Assembly (NCBI RefSeq): GCF_012569785.1
Contig: NZ_CP046202.1
Location: 29,747 to 93,746, forward strand
DNA: 64,000 bases
Direction: 5' to 3'
Source: Enterobacteriaceae endosymbiont of Donacia crassipes
Lineage (GTDB): Bacteria; Pseudomonadota; Gammaproteobacteria; Enterobacterales; Enterobacteriaceae
A program made the translations under genes and the position numbers. Shown here piece after piece: positions 9,559 through 19,143 of the stretch (position 1 is the stretch's first letter; each line of letters opens with the position of its first letter). The notes below the pieces were generated by a model. That model was not told where the DNA came from. It ran no database searches and saw only the letters and a program-made list of their open reading frames with translations.

Positions 9559-9620
9559 AAATTTAAAATTATTAATTTTAAATTTATTTATAAAATATTT
9601 TAAAATTATTTATAAAATAT
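9559..9620. repeat. palindrome and direct repeat in the hisS-tadA divergent spacer
   Basis: AAATTTAAAATTA and TAATTTTAAATTT form a 13-bp inverted repeat around one base at 9559-9585. TTATTTATAAAATAT occurs twice, at 9584-9598 and 9606-9620, spaced by 22 bases (two helical turns). This is the only ordered sequence in the divergent promoter region. It could be an operator-like site or chance in AT-rich DNA. Confidence 0.45.
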
Positions 9621-9695
9621 ATATGATGATATATATCATATAAATGATAATAAGTATTATATTTAATATAGTTAAACAAAACAATGTATATTTAA

Positions 9696-10175
9696 ATGAA
9701 AAATGATATTTATTGGATGAAATGTGCTTTAAATTTTGCTAAATTAGCAGAATATTCTGAAGAAATACCAGTAGGAGCTATTATTATAAAAAATAATAAA
9801 ATTATTTCTTATGGAATTAATAATTCAATAAAAAATAATGATCCTACAGGACATGCAGAAATTATAGCTTTAAGAAAAGCAGCAAAATATTTAAAAAATT
9901 ATAGATTATTAAATACAACTATATATGTAACATTAGAACCATGTTTAATGTGTTCTGGAGCTATAATTATTAGTAAAATTTCACGTTTAGTTTTTAGTAC
10001 TTATAATAAAAAATATAATAATACAGGATCATTTATAGATTTATTAAGTACATATAATATTAATTATACATTAAAAATTAATTCTGGTATTTTAAAAAAA
10101 GAATGTACAAATATTATAAAAAAATTTTTTTTCTTAAAAAGGAAAAAAAATAATTTTCTTAAAAAGGTTTATTAA
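9696..10175 (+). CDS. tadA: tRNA-specific adenosine deaminase TadA
   Basis: Converts A34 of tRNA-Arg(ACG) to inosine, which is needed to read CGC and CGA codons. It has 159 residues against 167 in E. coli. The zinc-dependent deaminase motifs are present: GHAEIIALRKAA with the catalytic Glu, and EPCLMCSGAII with both zinc cysteines. The tail is lysine-rich. The stop codon is separated from the glyA start by a single base, so the two genes are probably cotranscribed. It is related to the deaminase half of RibD, but the motif context is TadA. Confidence 0.96.
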   Translation: MKNDIYWMKCALNFAKLAEYSEEIPVGAIIIKNNKIISYGINNSIKNNDPTGHAEIIALRKAAKYLKNYRLLNTTIYVTLEPCLMCSGAIIISKISRLVFSTYNKKYNNTGSFIDLLSTYNINYTLKINSGILKKECTNIIKKFFFLKRKKNNFLKKVY

Positions 10176-10176
10176 T

Positions 10177-11427
10177 TTGGAAAAATTAGAAAAAATATTT
10201 AATTTTGATCCAAAATTATTTAATATTATTAAAAAAGAATCTGAAAGACAAGAAAATAATATTAATTTAATAGCTTCTGAAAATTATACATCATATGGTG
10301 TAATGAATATTCAAGGATCAAAATTAACAAATAAATATGCAGAAGGATATCCTAATAATAGATATTATGGTGGTTGTAAATATATAGATCAAATTGAAAA
10401 TCTTGCTATTAAAAGAGCTAAAAAACTATTTCATGCAGATTATGTAAATATACAACCACACTCAGGTTCACAAGCTAATTTTGCTGTATATATGGCTTTA
10501 TTAAAACCTGGAGATATAATTATGGGTTTAGAAAATTCACACGGAGGTCATTTGACTCATGGATCTAAAGTAAATTTTTCAGGAAAATTTTATCAAAATA
10601 TATCTTATAAAATAAATAATAATGGAATAATCGATTATGATAATTTATTAAAATTAGCAATAAAATATAAACCAAAAATGATTATTGGAGGATTTTCTTC
10701 ATATTCTAGAATATGTAATTGGATAAAAATGAGACATATTGCTGATATAGTGAATGCATATTTTTTTGTTGATATTTCACATATTGCAGGTTTAATTATT
10801 GCTGGATTATATCCTAATCCATTACCTTATGCGCATGTTATAACTAGTACTACACATAAAACTTTATCTGGTCCTAGAGGTGGTATGATATTATCAACAA
10901 AAAAAAATAAAAATTTATTTTATAAAATTGATAAAGCAGTATTTCCTGGAAGTCAAGGAGGCCCATTAATGCATATTATTGCTGCTAAAGCTTTTGCTTT
11001 TAAAGAAGCATTAAATATTAATTTTAATATATATCAAAAACAAATTTTAATAAATTCAAAATTAATGGTAAAAATATTTAAAAAACATAATTATGAAATT
11101 GTATCTAATGATACTGATACTCATATGTTTATTCTTAATTTAACTAATAAAAATATAACAGGTTTAGAAGCTCAAATTTTATTAGAAAATTATAATATTA
11201 TTGTTAATAAAAATAGTATTCCTTATGATAAAAATCCTCCTTCAATCACATCTGGTATAAGAATAGGTACTCCAGCTGTTACAAAAAGAGGTTTTAAAGA
11301 AAAAGAAATAAAGATATTAACAATTTATATTATAAATATTTTAAATCATACAAATATATATTTTAAAAATATAAAAAATGATATAATTAAATTATGTAAT
11401 AAATTTCCTATATATATTAATAAATAG
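10177..11427 (+). CDS. glyA: serine hydroxymethyltransferase
   Basis: PLP enzyme that interconverts serine and glycine and charges tetrahydrofolate with a one-carbon unit. It has 416 residues against 417 in E. coli. Seen: INLIASENYTS, the Ala/Gly-rich substrate region, HITGGHLTHG-like EN-SHGGHLTHGSKVNF, and TTHKTLSGPRGG with the PLP-binding Lys. The start is TTG at 10177, one base after the tadA stop, with AAAAGG about 8 bases upstream; the next in-frame Met is far inside the protein. Weak-start coupling to tadA translation is possible. Confidence 0.96.
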   Translation: MEKLEKIFNFDPKLFNIIKKESERQENNINLIASENYTSYGVMNIQGSKLTNKYAEGYPNNRYYGGCKYIDQIENLAIKRAKKLFHADYVNIQPHSGSQANFAVYMALLKPGDIIMGLENSHGGHLTHGSKVNFSGKFYQNISYKINNNGIIDYDNLLKLAIKYKPKMIIGGFSSYSRICNWIKMRHIADIVNAYFFVDISHIAGLIIAGLYPNPLPYAHVITSTTHKTLSGPRGGMILSTKKNKNLFYKIDKAVFPGSQGGPLMHIIAAKAFAFKEALNINFNIYQKQILINSKLMVKIFKKHNYEIVSNDTDTHMFILNLTNKNITGLEAQILLENYNIIVNKNSIPYDKNPPSITSGIRIGTPAVTKRGFKEKEIKILTIYIINILNHTNIYFKNIKNDIIKLCNKFPIYINK

Positions 11428-11475
11428 AATTTAATAAAATTAAATATATTTAAGTAAAATAATAAGGTCAATATA

Positions 11476-12042
11476 ATGATAAAAATTTTTTCTGTTGTAA
11501 TTTTTGTTACAGATGGTATCGAAGATATAGAAACAATATCTTCCATAGATATTTTAAATAGAAGTAATATAGATACTAAATTAGTAAGTACAAATAATAA
11601 ACGTGAAATAAAATGTGCACATGGTACAAAAATTATTAGTAATATTTTTATAAATGATTTAAAAAATATTAATCTTAGTAATGAATCTGCACTTATTCTT
11701 CCTGGTGGATTACAAGCATCAGAACATTTTCAAAAAAATAAAATTTTATTAAAATATTTAAAATTTTTTAAACAAAATAATAAAATAATAGGAGCAATAT
11801 GTGCATCTCCATCTATGGTTATATGTTCAAATAATCTTTTTCCAAATGCAAAAATGACTGGATATTTAGGATTAAAACATTTAATTCCATATCAACAATG
11901 GAAAAAATACCCAGTTTTTTGGGATAATAAATATAAATTATTAACAGCACAAAGTGTTAAATATGCAATTAAATTCAATTTAAAATTAATTAAAATCCTT
12001 TTAGGTGAAAAAATATCTTTAAAAATTGAACAAGAATTATAA
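11476..12042 (+). CDS. yajL: DJ-1/PfpI-family protein YajL
   Basis: Small Rossmann-like protein of the DJ-1 superfamily, reported as a covalent chaperone or protein/nucleotide deglycase; the exact role is debated. It has 188 residues against 196 in E. coli. The nucleophile-elbow Cys is in IGAICASPSMV, and the acidic partner is in DGIEDIET. MTGYLGLKHLIP and the tail KLLTAQSVKYAIKF follow the E. coli protein. In E. coli the gene lies in the same chromosomal area as ribD-ribE-nusB, which follow here on the other strand. AAGG lies 8 bases before the ATG. Keeping this stress gene in a small genome is unusual. Confidence 0.9.
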   Translation: MIKIFSVVIFVTDGIEDIETISSIDILNRSNIDTKLVSTNNKREIKCAHGTKIISNIFINDLKNINLSNESALILPGGLQASEHFQKNKILLKYLKFFKQNNKIIGAICASPSMVICSNNLFPNAKMTGYLGLKHLIPYQQWKKYPVFWDNKYKLLTAQSVKYAIKFNLKLIKILLGEKISLKIEQEL

Positions 12043-12117
12043 TTAATTATTGAATTTTTATAAAATTTATTTTAAAAATAAAAATATTTATACTTAATTT
12101 TTTTATAAAATTTTTAA

Positions 12118-12537
12118 TTAAATTCTTAATTTATTTGCCATTTTATCTAAAACACCATTAATAAATTTATAACTATTTTCTACTCCTCCAAAACTTTTTG
12201 CTAAATGAATGCTTTCATTTATTACAACTTTATATGGTACATCTAAACGATTTATTAATTCATATATTGAAATACGTAATATTGCTTTTTCAATTTGTCC
12301 TAATTCAAATAATTTCCGAGATAAAAATGGTTTCATTATATTATCTAAATATTGACTATTTATTATTACACCATTTATTAAATCATTAAAATAATCAACA
12401 TCTATATATTTTATATTTTTTATTGATTCATTTAAAAAATAATATTGAATATCACTAAAATTATTATTAGATAATTGCCAAGAATAAATAGCTTGTAAAG
12501 CATATTTTCTAGATTGATATCTATAAGTAAATTTCAC
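12118..12537 (-). CDS. nusB: transcription antitermination factor NusB
   Basis: Binds boxA RNA together with S10 (NusE) for rRNA antitermination. It has 139 residues, the same length as in E. coli, and is all-helical: [59 protein letters not shown]. The start is GTG at 12537, directly abutting the ribH TAA, and the GGA of its likely ribosome-binding site sits in the last ribH codons. Translation is therefore probably coupled. The ribD-ribH-nusB order is that of E. coli. Confidence 0.96.
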   Translation of the reverse strand: MKFTYRYQSRKYALQAIYSWQLSNNNFSDIQYYFLNESIKNIKYIDVDYFNDLINGVIINSQYLDNIMKPFLSRKLFELGQIEKAILRISIYELINRLDVPYKVVINESIHLAKSFGGVENSYKFINGVLDKMANKLRI

Positions 12538-13035
12538 TTAAGTTCCTTTTTTATTTTTTGTATGTAATAATTTTATTGACTTAAATATATTAATCATTTC
12601 TAATAAAGTTATAGCTGCTTCTGTACCTCTATTAACAACTTTAATACCAGATCTTTCAATAGCTTGTTCAATATTATCAGTTGTTAAAATACTAAAAGAA
12701 ATAGGAATATTATTTTTTACTGATATATTAGATATTTGCGAACAAACTTCTTGAGATAAATATTTAAAATGAGATGTTTCTCCTTTTATAATACTTCCTA
12801 TAGCTATTATACCATCATATACATTTTTTTGTATTAATAATTGTATTACTGATGCTATTTCATAACTTCCTGGTACCCAACAAATAGTTATATTTTTTTC
12901 TTGTACCATGCCTATTCTTTGTAAAGCATCAATAGTTGCATATAATAAATGTTTATTTATAAATGTATTAAATCTTGATATAACAATAGCAATAAATGCA
13001 TTAGGTGCTATAACATTTTCATCAATAATTTTCAT
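12538..13035 (-). CDS. ribH: 6,7-dimethyl-8-ribityllumazine synthase
   Basis: Penultimate step of riboflavin synthesis: condenses the RibD-pathway pyrimidine with dihydroxybutanone phosphate (called ribE in E. coli). It has 165 residues against 156. Seen: ISRFNTFINKHLL, WVPGSYEIA, IAIGSIIKGETSHFKY with the catalytic His, and TTDNIEQAIERSG. The phosphate-binding loop reads GETSH where E. coli has GGTAH. It overlaps no neighbour but directly adjoins nusB; ribD ends 24 bases upstream. Riboflavin synthase and the ribA/ribB steps are not in the window. Confidence 0.95.
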   Translation of the reverse strand: MKIIDENVIAPNAFIAIVISRFNTFINKHLLYATIDALQRIGMVQEKNITICWVPGSYEIASVIQLLIQKNVYDGIIAIGSIIKGETSHFKYLSQEVCSQISNISVKNNIPISFSILTTDNIEQAIERSGIKVVNRGTEAAITLLEMINIFKSIKLLHTKNKKGT

Positions 13036-13059
13036 AATATAATTTATATCCTTTAAAAA

Positions 13060-14172
13060 TTATTTAATAGGTTTTAATATTAATTTTAAATCTGGTCCTA
13101 TTTTTTTTATATATTTAAAATAAAAATGAGGAACATTAATAATATTCATAAATGAATTAATATTACATAAATTTAATGCTACATTACCTAATAATTTAGG
13201 TGTAAGATAAATAATTAATTCATCTATTAAATTATAAGTAATTAAAAATCCTGATAACGTACTTCCAGCTTCTATAAGAATAGAATTTATTTTTCTATTA
13301 CCTAATATTTTAAATAAATATTTTAAATCAAAATATCCATTAATTTCTGGAACAATAATTTGTTCTACATAATTTGGCCAATTATCAAAAGTATATTTTG
13401 ACTTAATTAATAATATTTTTCCTGGAAATAAAATTATTTTGTCAGTAGGCTTGATTTTATTTAATCTATCTAAAATAATTCTAATAGGTTGTCTTAATAA
13501 TTTTTTAGGATAAATTTTTTTTATATTATAACTTAATTTATTCCATTTAACTAATAAAGTAGAATTATCTTTAATTATAGTTTTACTTGTACTTAAAATT
13601 GCTGTACTTTTAGCTCTTAATTTATGAACATCTTTTCTAGAAGTTTTTGATGATATCCATTTACTATTTCCATTTAATAATGCAATTTTACCATCTAATG
13701 ATGTTGCTAATTTTAATTGGATCCAAGGTATACCTGTATGTATTCTTTTAAAAAAACCTGAATTTATAACTTGTGCTTCTTTTGATAAAATATTTTTTGT
13801 AATTTTAATACCTTTACTATGTAAAAATTTTAATCCTTTACCATTTACTTTCGGACTAGGATCTTTTGTTGCTACTACAAGACGTTTAATTTTAGCATTA
13901 ATTAATGCAATACAACATGATGGTGTTAGATTTGTATAATTACAAGGTTCTAATGTAACATACATTGTTGATCCTTCAGCATTATTTCCTGCCATTTTTA
14001 ATGCATTAATTTCTGCATGATGTTCACCTGTTTTAAAATGATATCCTTGACCAATAATCTTTTTATTGTTAACAATAATACATCCTACATTAGGATTAGG
14101 GGTTGTAGTAAAAACACCTAATTTAGCTAATCTAATTGCATGCATCATATAAAATTCATCTATTAAATACAT
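13060..14172 (-). CDS. ribD: bifunctional riboflavin deaminase/reductase RibD
   Basis: Deaminates and then reduces the pyrimidine intermediate of riboflavin synthesis. It has 370 residues against 367 in E. coli. The N-terminal deaminase has GEHHAEINAL and EPCNYTNLTPSCC (zinc Cys pair). The C-terminal reductase has IPWIQLKLATSLDGKIAL, NSKWISS, RQPIRIILDR and ILIEAGSTLSGFLI. The usual EPCSHxGRTPPC reads EPCNYTNLTPSC: the zinc ligands remain, but the intervening His/Gly positions have changed. First gene of the ribD-ribH-nusB cluster, divergent from leuA. Confidence 0.95.
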   Translation of the reverse strand: MYLIDEFYMMHAIRLAKLGVFTTTPNPNVGCIIVNNKKIIGQGYHFKTGEHHAEINALKMAGNNAEGSTMYVTLEPCNYTNLTPSCCIALINAKIKRLVVATKDPSPKVNGKGLKFLHSKGIKITKNILSKEAQVINSGFFKRIHTGIPWIQLKLATSLDGKIALLNGNSKWISSKTSRKDVHKLRAKSTAILSTSKTIIKDNSTLLVKWNKLSYNIKKIYPKKLLRQPIRIILDRLNKIKPTDKIILFPGKILLIKSKYTFDNWPNYVEQIIVPEINGYFDLKYLFKILGNRKINSILIEAGSTLSGFLITYNLIDELIIYLTPKLLGNVALNLCNINSFMNIINVPHFYFKYIKKIGPDLKLILKPIK

Positions 14173-14274
14173 AATAACCTTAATTTATTATTTAATAATA
14201 AAATGTTTTAATAATTTTAATATATATAGTATTAATTATACTAAATTAATATTACAAATATCTAAAATATAAAA

Positions 14275-14311
14275 TTAAATAAATAATTATAAAAATTAAT
14301 TATTTATTTAA
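14275..14311 (+). promoter_or_regulatory. 15-bp stem-loop in the ribD-leuA divergent spacer
   Basis: TTAAATAAATAATTA pairs perfectly with TAATTATTTATTTAA across a 7-base loop (TAAAAAT). It lies about 145 bases before the leuA ATG in a 281-base spacer that must contain both the ribD and leuA promoters. No run of T follows on the plus strand, so it is not an ordinary terminator, and I see no leucine-codon-rich leader peptide. Its role is unknown. Confidence 0.4.
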
Positions 14312-14453
14312 AATAAATGTAATAGAATAAATATTCTTTCTATACTTAGAATATATTATTTTATTTATATAAAATATATTTTTAAATAAAAATTTTTAAT
14401 TATTAATAAATAAAATTTTTTTAAAAAATTTTATTGAAAGAGATGATATTTAT

Positions 14454-15998
14454 ATGAAAAAACAAATTATTCTTTTAGATACTACATTACGTGATGGTGA
14501 ACAATCTTTAAAATTTAATTTAAATACTAAGGAAAAGATAGAAATAGCATTAGCATTAGAGAAAATGGGTATTGATATTATCGAAGTAGGATTTCCTATT
14601 TCATCTCCAATAGATTATCAAACTTCTAAAGAATTATCAAAAATTATAAAAAATAGTAAATTATGTGGTTTAGCAAGATGTAAAAAAAAAGATATAGATA
14701 TGGTATATAAATCACTTAAAAAAACAGGAAATTTTAGAATTCATATTTTTTTAGCAACTTCCCCTATACATATAATTACAAAATTAAAAACTACTTTAAA
14801 TAAAGTAATAGAAAAAATATCATTTATGATTCAATATGCACGTAAATATACTGATGATGTTGAATTTTCTTGTGAAGATAGCAGCCGCACACCTATTAAT
14901 GATTTATGTTATGTTGTACAAACTGCAATAAATGCAGGAGCTACAACAATTAATATTCCAGATACAGTAGGTTATACGTTTCCTCAAGAATATTTTAATA
15001 TAATTTCTAATTTAAAAAATAAAGTAAATAATATAGATAAATGTATCATTTCAGTACATACACATAATGATTTAGGAATGGCTGTAGGTAACGCTATTAC
15101 AGCAATAAATGCAGGAGCAAGACAAATAGAAGGAACAATTAATGGAATAGGAGAAAGAGCAGGTAATTGTGCTTTAGAAGAGATAATTATGGCATTATAT
15201 ACAAGAAAAAAAAGTATGGATTTTTATACTAATATAAATATTCATAATATTTATTATACCAGTAAACTGGTAAGTAAAATATGTAATATTCCTATATCAA
15301 CAAATAAAGCTATTGTAGGAAGTAATGCATTTTCTCATTCTTCTGGCATCCATCAAGATGGAATAATAAAAAATAGAAATACTTACGAAATATTAAATCC
15401 CAGAAATATTGGTTTAGATAAAACAGAATTTAATCTTACTTCTAAATCAGGAAGAGCTGCAATAAAATATCATATGGATTTAATGGGATATAAAAAAAAT
15501 ACTTATGATATTAATTTATTATATAGTAATTTTATAAAATTAGCTGATAAAAAAGGACAAATATTTAATTACGATTTAGAATCATTAGCTTTTAATAGTG
15601 AAAAAGATAATAATACAGAATATTTTACATTAAAATATTTTAATGTAGAATCAAATTCTGATATATCTGTTGCTACAATAAAATTAAAATGTGGAAAATT
15701 AAGTAAATTAGAATCAGCAACAGGTTTAGGAGTTGTTAATGCAATATACAAAACTATAATTAAAATAACAAATTATAATATAAAATTAATCAATTATATA
15801 TTAACAGCTAAAAGTCAAACTGAAGAATCAATAGGACAAGTTAATGTTAAAATAAAATATAAAAAAAAAATATTTAATGGAATAGGTTTTTCTAAAGATA
15901 TTATTAAAGCTTCAGTTATATCAATTATTAATTGTCTCAATAATATATGGAGATCTAATCAAGTACAAAAAAATATTTTACAAATTAATAAATCTTAA
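14454..15998 (+). CDS. leuA: 2-isopropylmalate synthase
   Basis: Committed step of leucine synthesis: condenses acetyl-CoA with 2-oxoisovalerate. It has 514 residues against 523 in E. coli. The TIM-barrel motifs LLDTTLRDGEQS near the N-terminus, HTHNDLGMAVGN (metal ligands) and NGIGERAGN are intact. The C-terminal leucine-binding regulatory domain is present, so feedback control may persist. FSCEDSSRTP replaces the usual CEDAGRTP. AAAGAGATGA precedes the ATG. First gene of leuABCD, chromosomal here, whereas many Buchnera strains carry these genes on a plasmid. Confidence 0.97.
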   Translation: MKKQIILLDTTLRDGEQSLKFNLNTKEKIEIALALEKMGIDIIEVGFPISSPIDYQTSKELSKIIKNSKLCGLARCKKKDIDMVYKSLKKTGNFRIHIFLATSPIHIITKLKTTLNKVIEKISFMIQYARKYTDDVEFSCEDSSRTPINDLCYVVQTAINAGATTINIPDTVGYTFPQEYFNIISNLKNKVNNIDKCIISVHTHNDLGMAVGNAITAINAGARQIEGTINGIGERAGNCALEEIIMALYTRKKSMDFYTNINIHNIYYTSKLVSKICNIPISTNKAIVGSNAFSHSSGIHQDGIIKNRNTYEILNPRNIGLDKTEFNLTSKSGRAAIKYHMDLMGYKKNTYDINLLYSNFIKLADKKGQIFNYDLESLAFNSEKDNNTEYFTLKYFNVESNSDISVATIKLKCGKLSKLESATGLGVVNAIYKTIIKITNYNIKLINYILTAKSQTEESIGQVNVKIKYKKKIFNGIGFSKDIIKASVISIINCLNNIWRSNQVQKNILQINKS

Positions 15999-16013
15999 AA
16001 AGAAGAGATAATT

Positions 16014-17102
16014 ATGTCAAATATATTTAAAATAGCTATATTACCAGGAGATGGTATTGGACCTGAAATAATGACACAAGCAATTAAAATATTAGAATAT
16101 ATTCAAAAATATATAAAAAAAAAAATAATTATTAATACCTATTATATAGGAGGAATTGCTATTAATAAATATAATGATCCTTTACCTAAAGAAACATTAA
16201 ATGGTTGTGAAAAATCTGATGCTATATTATTAGGATCAGTTGGTGGTCCTGAATGGGATTATTTGCCTTTACATAAAAGACCTGAAAAAGGTTCTTTATT
16301 AAAATTAAGGAAACATTTTAACTTATTTGTTAATTTACGTCCTTCTTTTTTTTATAAAAATCTAAATATTTTAAGTCCTTTAAAAGAAAGAATTTTAAAT
16401 AAAGGATTTAATATTATTTGTATTAGAGAATTAATTGGTGGTATATATTTTGGTTTAAATGGTAGAAAAGGTCAAGGAATGAATGAATATGCATTTGATA
16501 CTGAAATTTATTCAAGATTTGAAATAGAAAGAATTGCACATATTGCTTTTAATATAGCATTAAAAAGAAATAAAAAAATATGTTCTATAGACAAAGCAAA
16601 TGTATTACAAACATCCATATTATGGAGAGAAGTTTTAATAGAAGTATCTAAAAAATATAAATCAGTTAAATTAAAACATATGTACATTGATAATGCTGTT
16701 ATGCAATTAATTAAAAATCCTTCACAATTTGATGTTATATTATGTCCAAATTTATTTGGAGATATAATTTCTGATCAATGTGCAATTATTACTGGATCAA
16801 TAGGTAATTTACCATCAGTTAGTTTCAACCAAAATTATTTTGGTTTATACGAACCAGCAGGAGGATCTGCTCCTGATATTGCAGGTAAAAATATAGCTAA
16901 TCCAATTGCACAAATTTTATCATTAGCGATGTTAATTGAATATTCTTTAAAAGAAAAATATATATCTTTAAAAATTAAAGATGCTATTAAAAAAGTTTTA
17001 AATTTAGGTTATAGAACTAAAGATTTATCAATAAATAGCTCAAAAGAAAAAATAGTTACAACTGATGATATGGGAACATTAATTATGGAATCTATTTTAT
17101 AG
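16014..17102 (+). CDS. leuB: 3-isopropylmalate dehydrogenase
   Basis: NAD-dependent oxidative decarboxylation of 3-isopropylmalate in leucine synthesis. It has 362 residues against 363 in E. coli. Seen: [20 protein letters not shown], the arginine region NLRPS...[20 protein letters not shown], and metal-binding aspartates in [29 protein letters not shown] is nearly invariant in the family. It follows leuA by 15 bases and precedes leuC by 15. An in-frame run of 11 A near 16115 encodes lysines and is a possible slippage site. Confidence 0.97.
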   Translation: MSNIFKIAILPGDGIGPEIMTQAIKILEYIQKYIKKKIIINTYYIGGIAINKYNDPLPKETLNGCEKSDAILLGSVGGPEWDYLPLHKRPEKGSLLKLRKHFNLFVNLRPSFFYKNLNILSPLKERILNKGFNIICIRELIGGIYFGLNGRKGQGMNEYAFDTEIYSRFEIERIAHIAFNIALKRNKKICSIDKANVLQTSILWREVLIEVSKKYKSVKLKHMYIDNAVMQLIKNPSQFDVILCPNLFGDIISDQCAIITGSIGNLPSVSFNQNYFGLYEPAGGSAPDIAGKNIANPIAQILSLAMLIEYSLKEKYISLKIKDAIKKVLNLGYRTKDLSINSSKEKIVTTDDMGTLIMESIL

Positions 17103-17117
17103 ATTAATGGTAATAAT

Positions 17118-18515
17118 ATGGGAAAAACATTATATGAAAAAATATATAATAAACATATTATTTGTAATATAAAAAAAAATAATAATTTATTATATATTGA
17201 CAGACATTTTATTCATGAAGTAACTTCTCCTCAAGCATTTGAAGGTTTAAGAAATAAAAATAGAAAGGTTTATAGATCAGATAAAACATTTGCAACAATG
17301 GATCATAATGTTTCTACGAAAATTAAAAATATTAATGCATCTGGATATATAGCAAAAAAACAAATGGAAACACTTATTAAAAATTGTCATGATTTTAATA
17401 TAAAATTATATGATCTTCATCATCCTTTACAAGGAATAGTACATGTTATAGGTCCAGAACAAGGTATCACATTACCAGGAATGACTATTGTATGTGGTGA
17501 TTCACATACTTCAACACATGGAGCATTTGGTTCATTATCTTTTGGAATAGGTACTTCTGAAGTAGAACATGTATTAGCTACCCAAACTTTAAAACAAAAT
17601 CGTGCTAAAAATATGCTAATAAATATTACTGGTAATATACCTAAAAATATTACAGCAAAAGATATAATTTTATCAATTATAAAAAAAGTTGGCATTAGCG
17701 GGGGTAATGGATATATTATTGAATATAGTGGAAATGTTATAAAAAAATTAAGTATGGAATCTAGAATGACAATTTGTAATATGTCTATTGAAATGGGTGC
17801 TAGAACAGGATTAATTGCACCAGATAATATTACATTTCAATATTTAAAAAATAGAAAGTTTACTCCTAAAAAACAATTATGGCAACAAGCGAAAAAATAT
17901 TGGAAAACATTATATAGTGATTATAATGCTAAATTTGATAAAATTATTAATATAAATATTTCAGAATTAACACCTCAAATTTCTTGGGGGACTAATCCAG
18001 AACAAATTATAGGTATAGATGAATGTATTCCTTTAATTAATTCTTATAAAGATATAAATAAAAAAAAATTGGCTATAAAAGCATTAAAATATATGAATTT
18101 ATATGAAGGAACAAAATTAATTAATATAAAAATCAATAAAGTTTTTATTGGTTCTTGTACAAATTCTAGAATTGAAGATTTAAGATCTGCTGCAAATATT
18201 ATTATAGGTAAAAAAATTGCTTCTCATGTTATAGCAATAGTCGTGCCTGGTTCTAATATGGTAAAAAAACAAGCAGAAAAAGAAGGATTAGATGAAATTT
18301 TTAAAAATGCTGGTTTCGAATGGAGATATCCAGGTTGTTCTATGTGTTTGGCTATGAATAATGATAAATTAGAACCCATGGAAAGATGTGCGTCTACTAG
18401 TAATAGAAATTTTGAAGGACGTCAAGGAAGAGATAGCCGAACTCATTTAGTAAGTCCTATTATGGCTGCAATAACAGCTATATATGGTTATTTTATTAAT
18501 ATTAATACTTTATAA
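17118..18515 (+). CDS. leuC: 3-isopropylmalate dehydratase large subunit
   Basis: Aconitase-family 4Fe-4S subunit that, with LeuD, isomerises 2- to 3-isopropylmalate. It has 465 residues against 466 in E. coli. The three cluster cysteines are visible in FIGSCTNSR and [39 protein letters not shown] and [16 protein letters not shown] are intact. It lies directly between leuB and leuD. Cluster supply connects it to Fe-S carriers such as ErpA (30844). Confidence 0.97.
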   Translation: MGKTLYEKIYNKHIICNIKKNNNLLYIDRHFIHEVTSPQAFEGLRNKNRKVYRSDKTFATMDHNVSTKIKNINASGYIAKKQMETLIKNCHDFNIKLYDLHHPLQGIVHVIGPEQGITLPGMTIVCGDSHTSTHGAFGSLSFGIGTSEVEHVLATQTLKQNRAKNMLINITGNIPKNITAKDIILSIIKKVGISGGNGYIIEYSGNVIKKLSMESRMTICNMSIEMGARTGLIAPDNITFQYLKNRKFTPKKQLWQQAKKYWKTLYSDYNAKFDKIININISELTPQISWGTNPEQIIGIDECIPLINSYKDINKKKLAIKALKYMNLYEGTKLINIKINKVFIGSCTNSRIEDLRSAANIIIGKKIASHVIAIVVPGSNMVKKQAEKEGLDEIFKNAGFEWRYPGCSMCLAMNNDKLEPMERCASTSNRNFEGRQGRDSRTHLVSPIMAAITAIYGYFININTL

Positions 18516-18526
18516 AATATATAATT

Positions 18527-19126
18527 ATGAAAAAAAAATTTCAATATAATGGTATTATATTACCGTTAGATATTTCAAATATTGATACAGATGCTATTAT
18601 ACCAAAACAATTTTTAAAAAAAAATAGTAAAAAAGGGTTTGGTAAAAATTTATTTCATAACTGGAGATATTTGGATGAAAAAAATAAAATTATTAATCCT
18701 AATTTTATTCTAAATAAAAAAAAATTTAAAAATTCTCAAATTTTATTAACTAAAGAAAATTTTGGTTGTGGTTCTTCGCGCGAACATGCCCCATGGGCAT
18801 TATTAGATTTTGGTTTCCATACTATTATTTCTTCTAGTTATGCAGATATATTTTATAATAATGCAATTAATAATAAATTATTATTAATTACTTTAAAAAA
18901 AAGTATTATTGAAAAATTATTTTTAATAATTAAACAATTTCCTGGAATAATTTGTTATATAAACTTAATTTATAAAACAATTACTATAAATAATCAATCT
19001 TTTACTTTTAAAATAAAAAAAGATATAATTAATTTTATTACAAATAATTTAGATCAAATAGATTTAACTATGAAATATTCTAAAGAAATTTATGTATTTG
19101 AAAAAACATATTTTAAATTTTTTTAA
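18527..19126 (+). CDS. leuD: 3-isopropylmalate dehydratase small subunit
   Basis: Swivelling subunit that completes the isopropylmalate isomerase active site. It has 199 residues against 201 in E. coli. Seen: LDISNIDTDAIIPKQFLK and the substrate loop NFGCGSSREHAPWALLDFGF. The codons for SSREHAPWA (around 18774-18800) are strikingly GC-rich for this genome. Last gene of leuABCD; adk follows after 17 bases and may be read through. Confidence 0.96.
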   Translation: MKKKFQYNGIILPLDISNIDTDAIIPKQFLKKNSKKGFGKNLFHNWRYLDEKNKIINPNFILNKKKFKNSQILLTKENFGCGSSREHAPWALLDFGFHTIISSSYADIFYNNAINNKLLLITLKKSIIEKLFLIIKQFPGIICYINLIYKTITINNQSFTFKIKKDIINFITNNLDQIDLTMKYSKEIYVFEKTYFKFF

Positions 19127-19143
19127 AATGAGAAAATTATTCA

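Noticed and set aside
11346..11546. 66-codon frame across the glyA-yajL junction on the minus strand
   Set aside because: Antisense to two real genes, hydrophobic only because of AT-rich composition, no ribosome-binding site.
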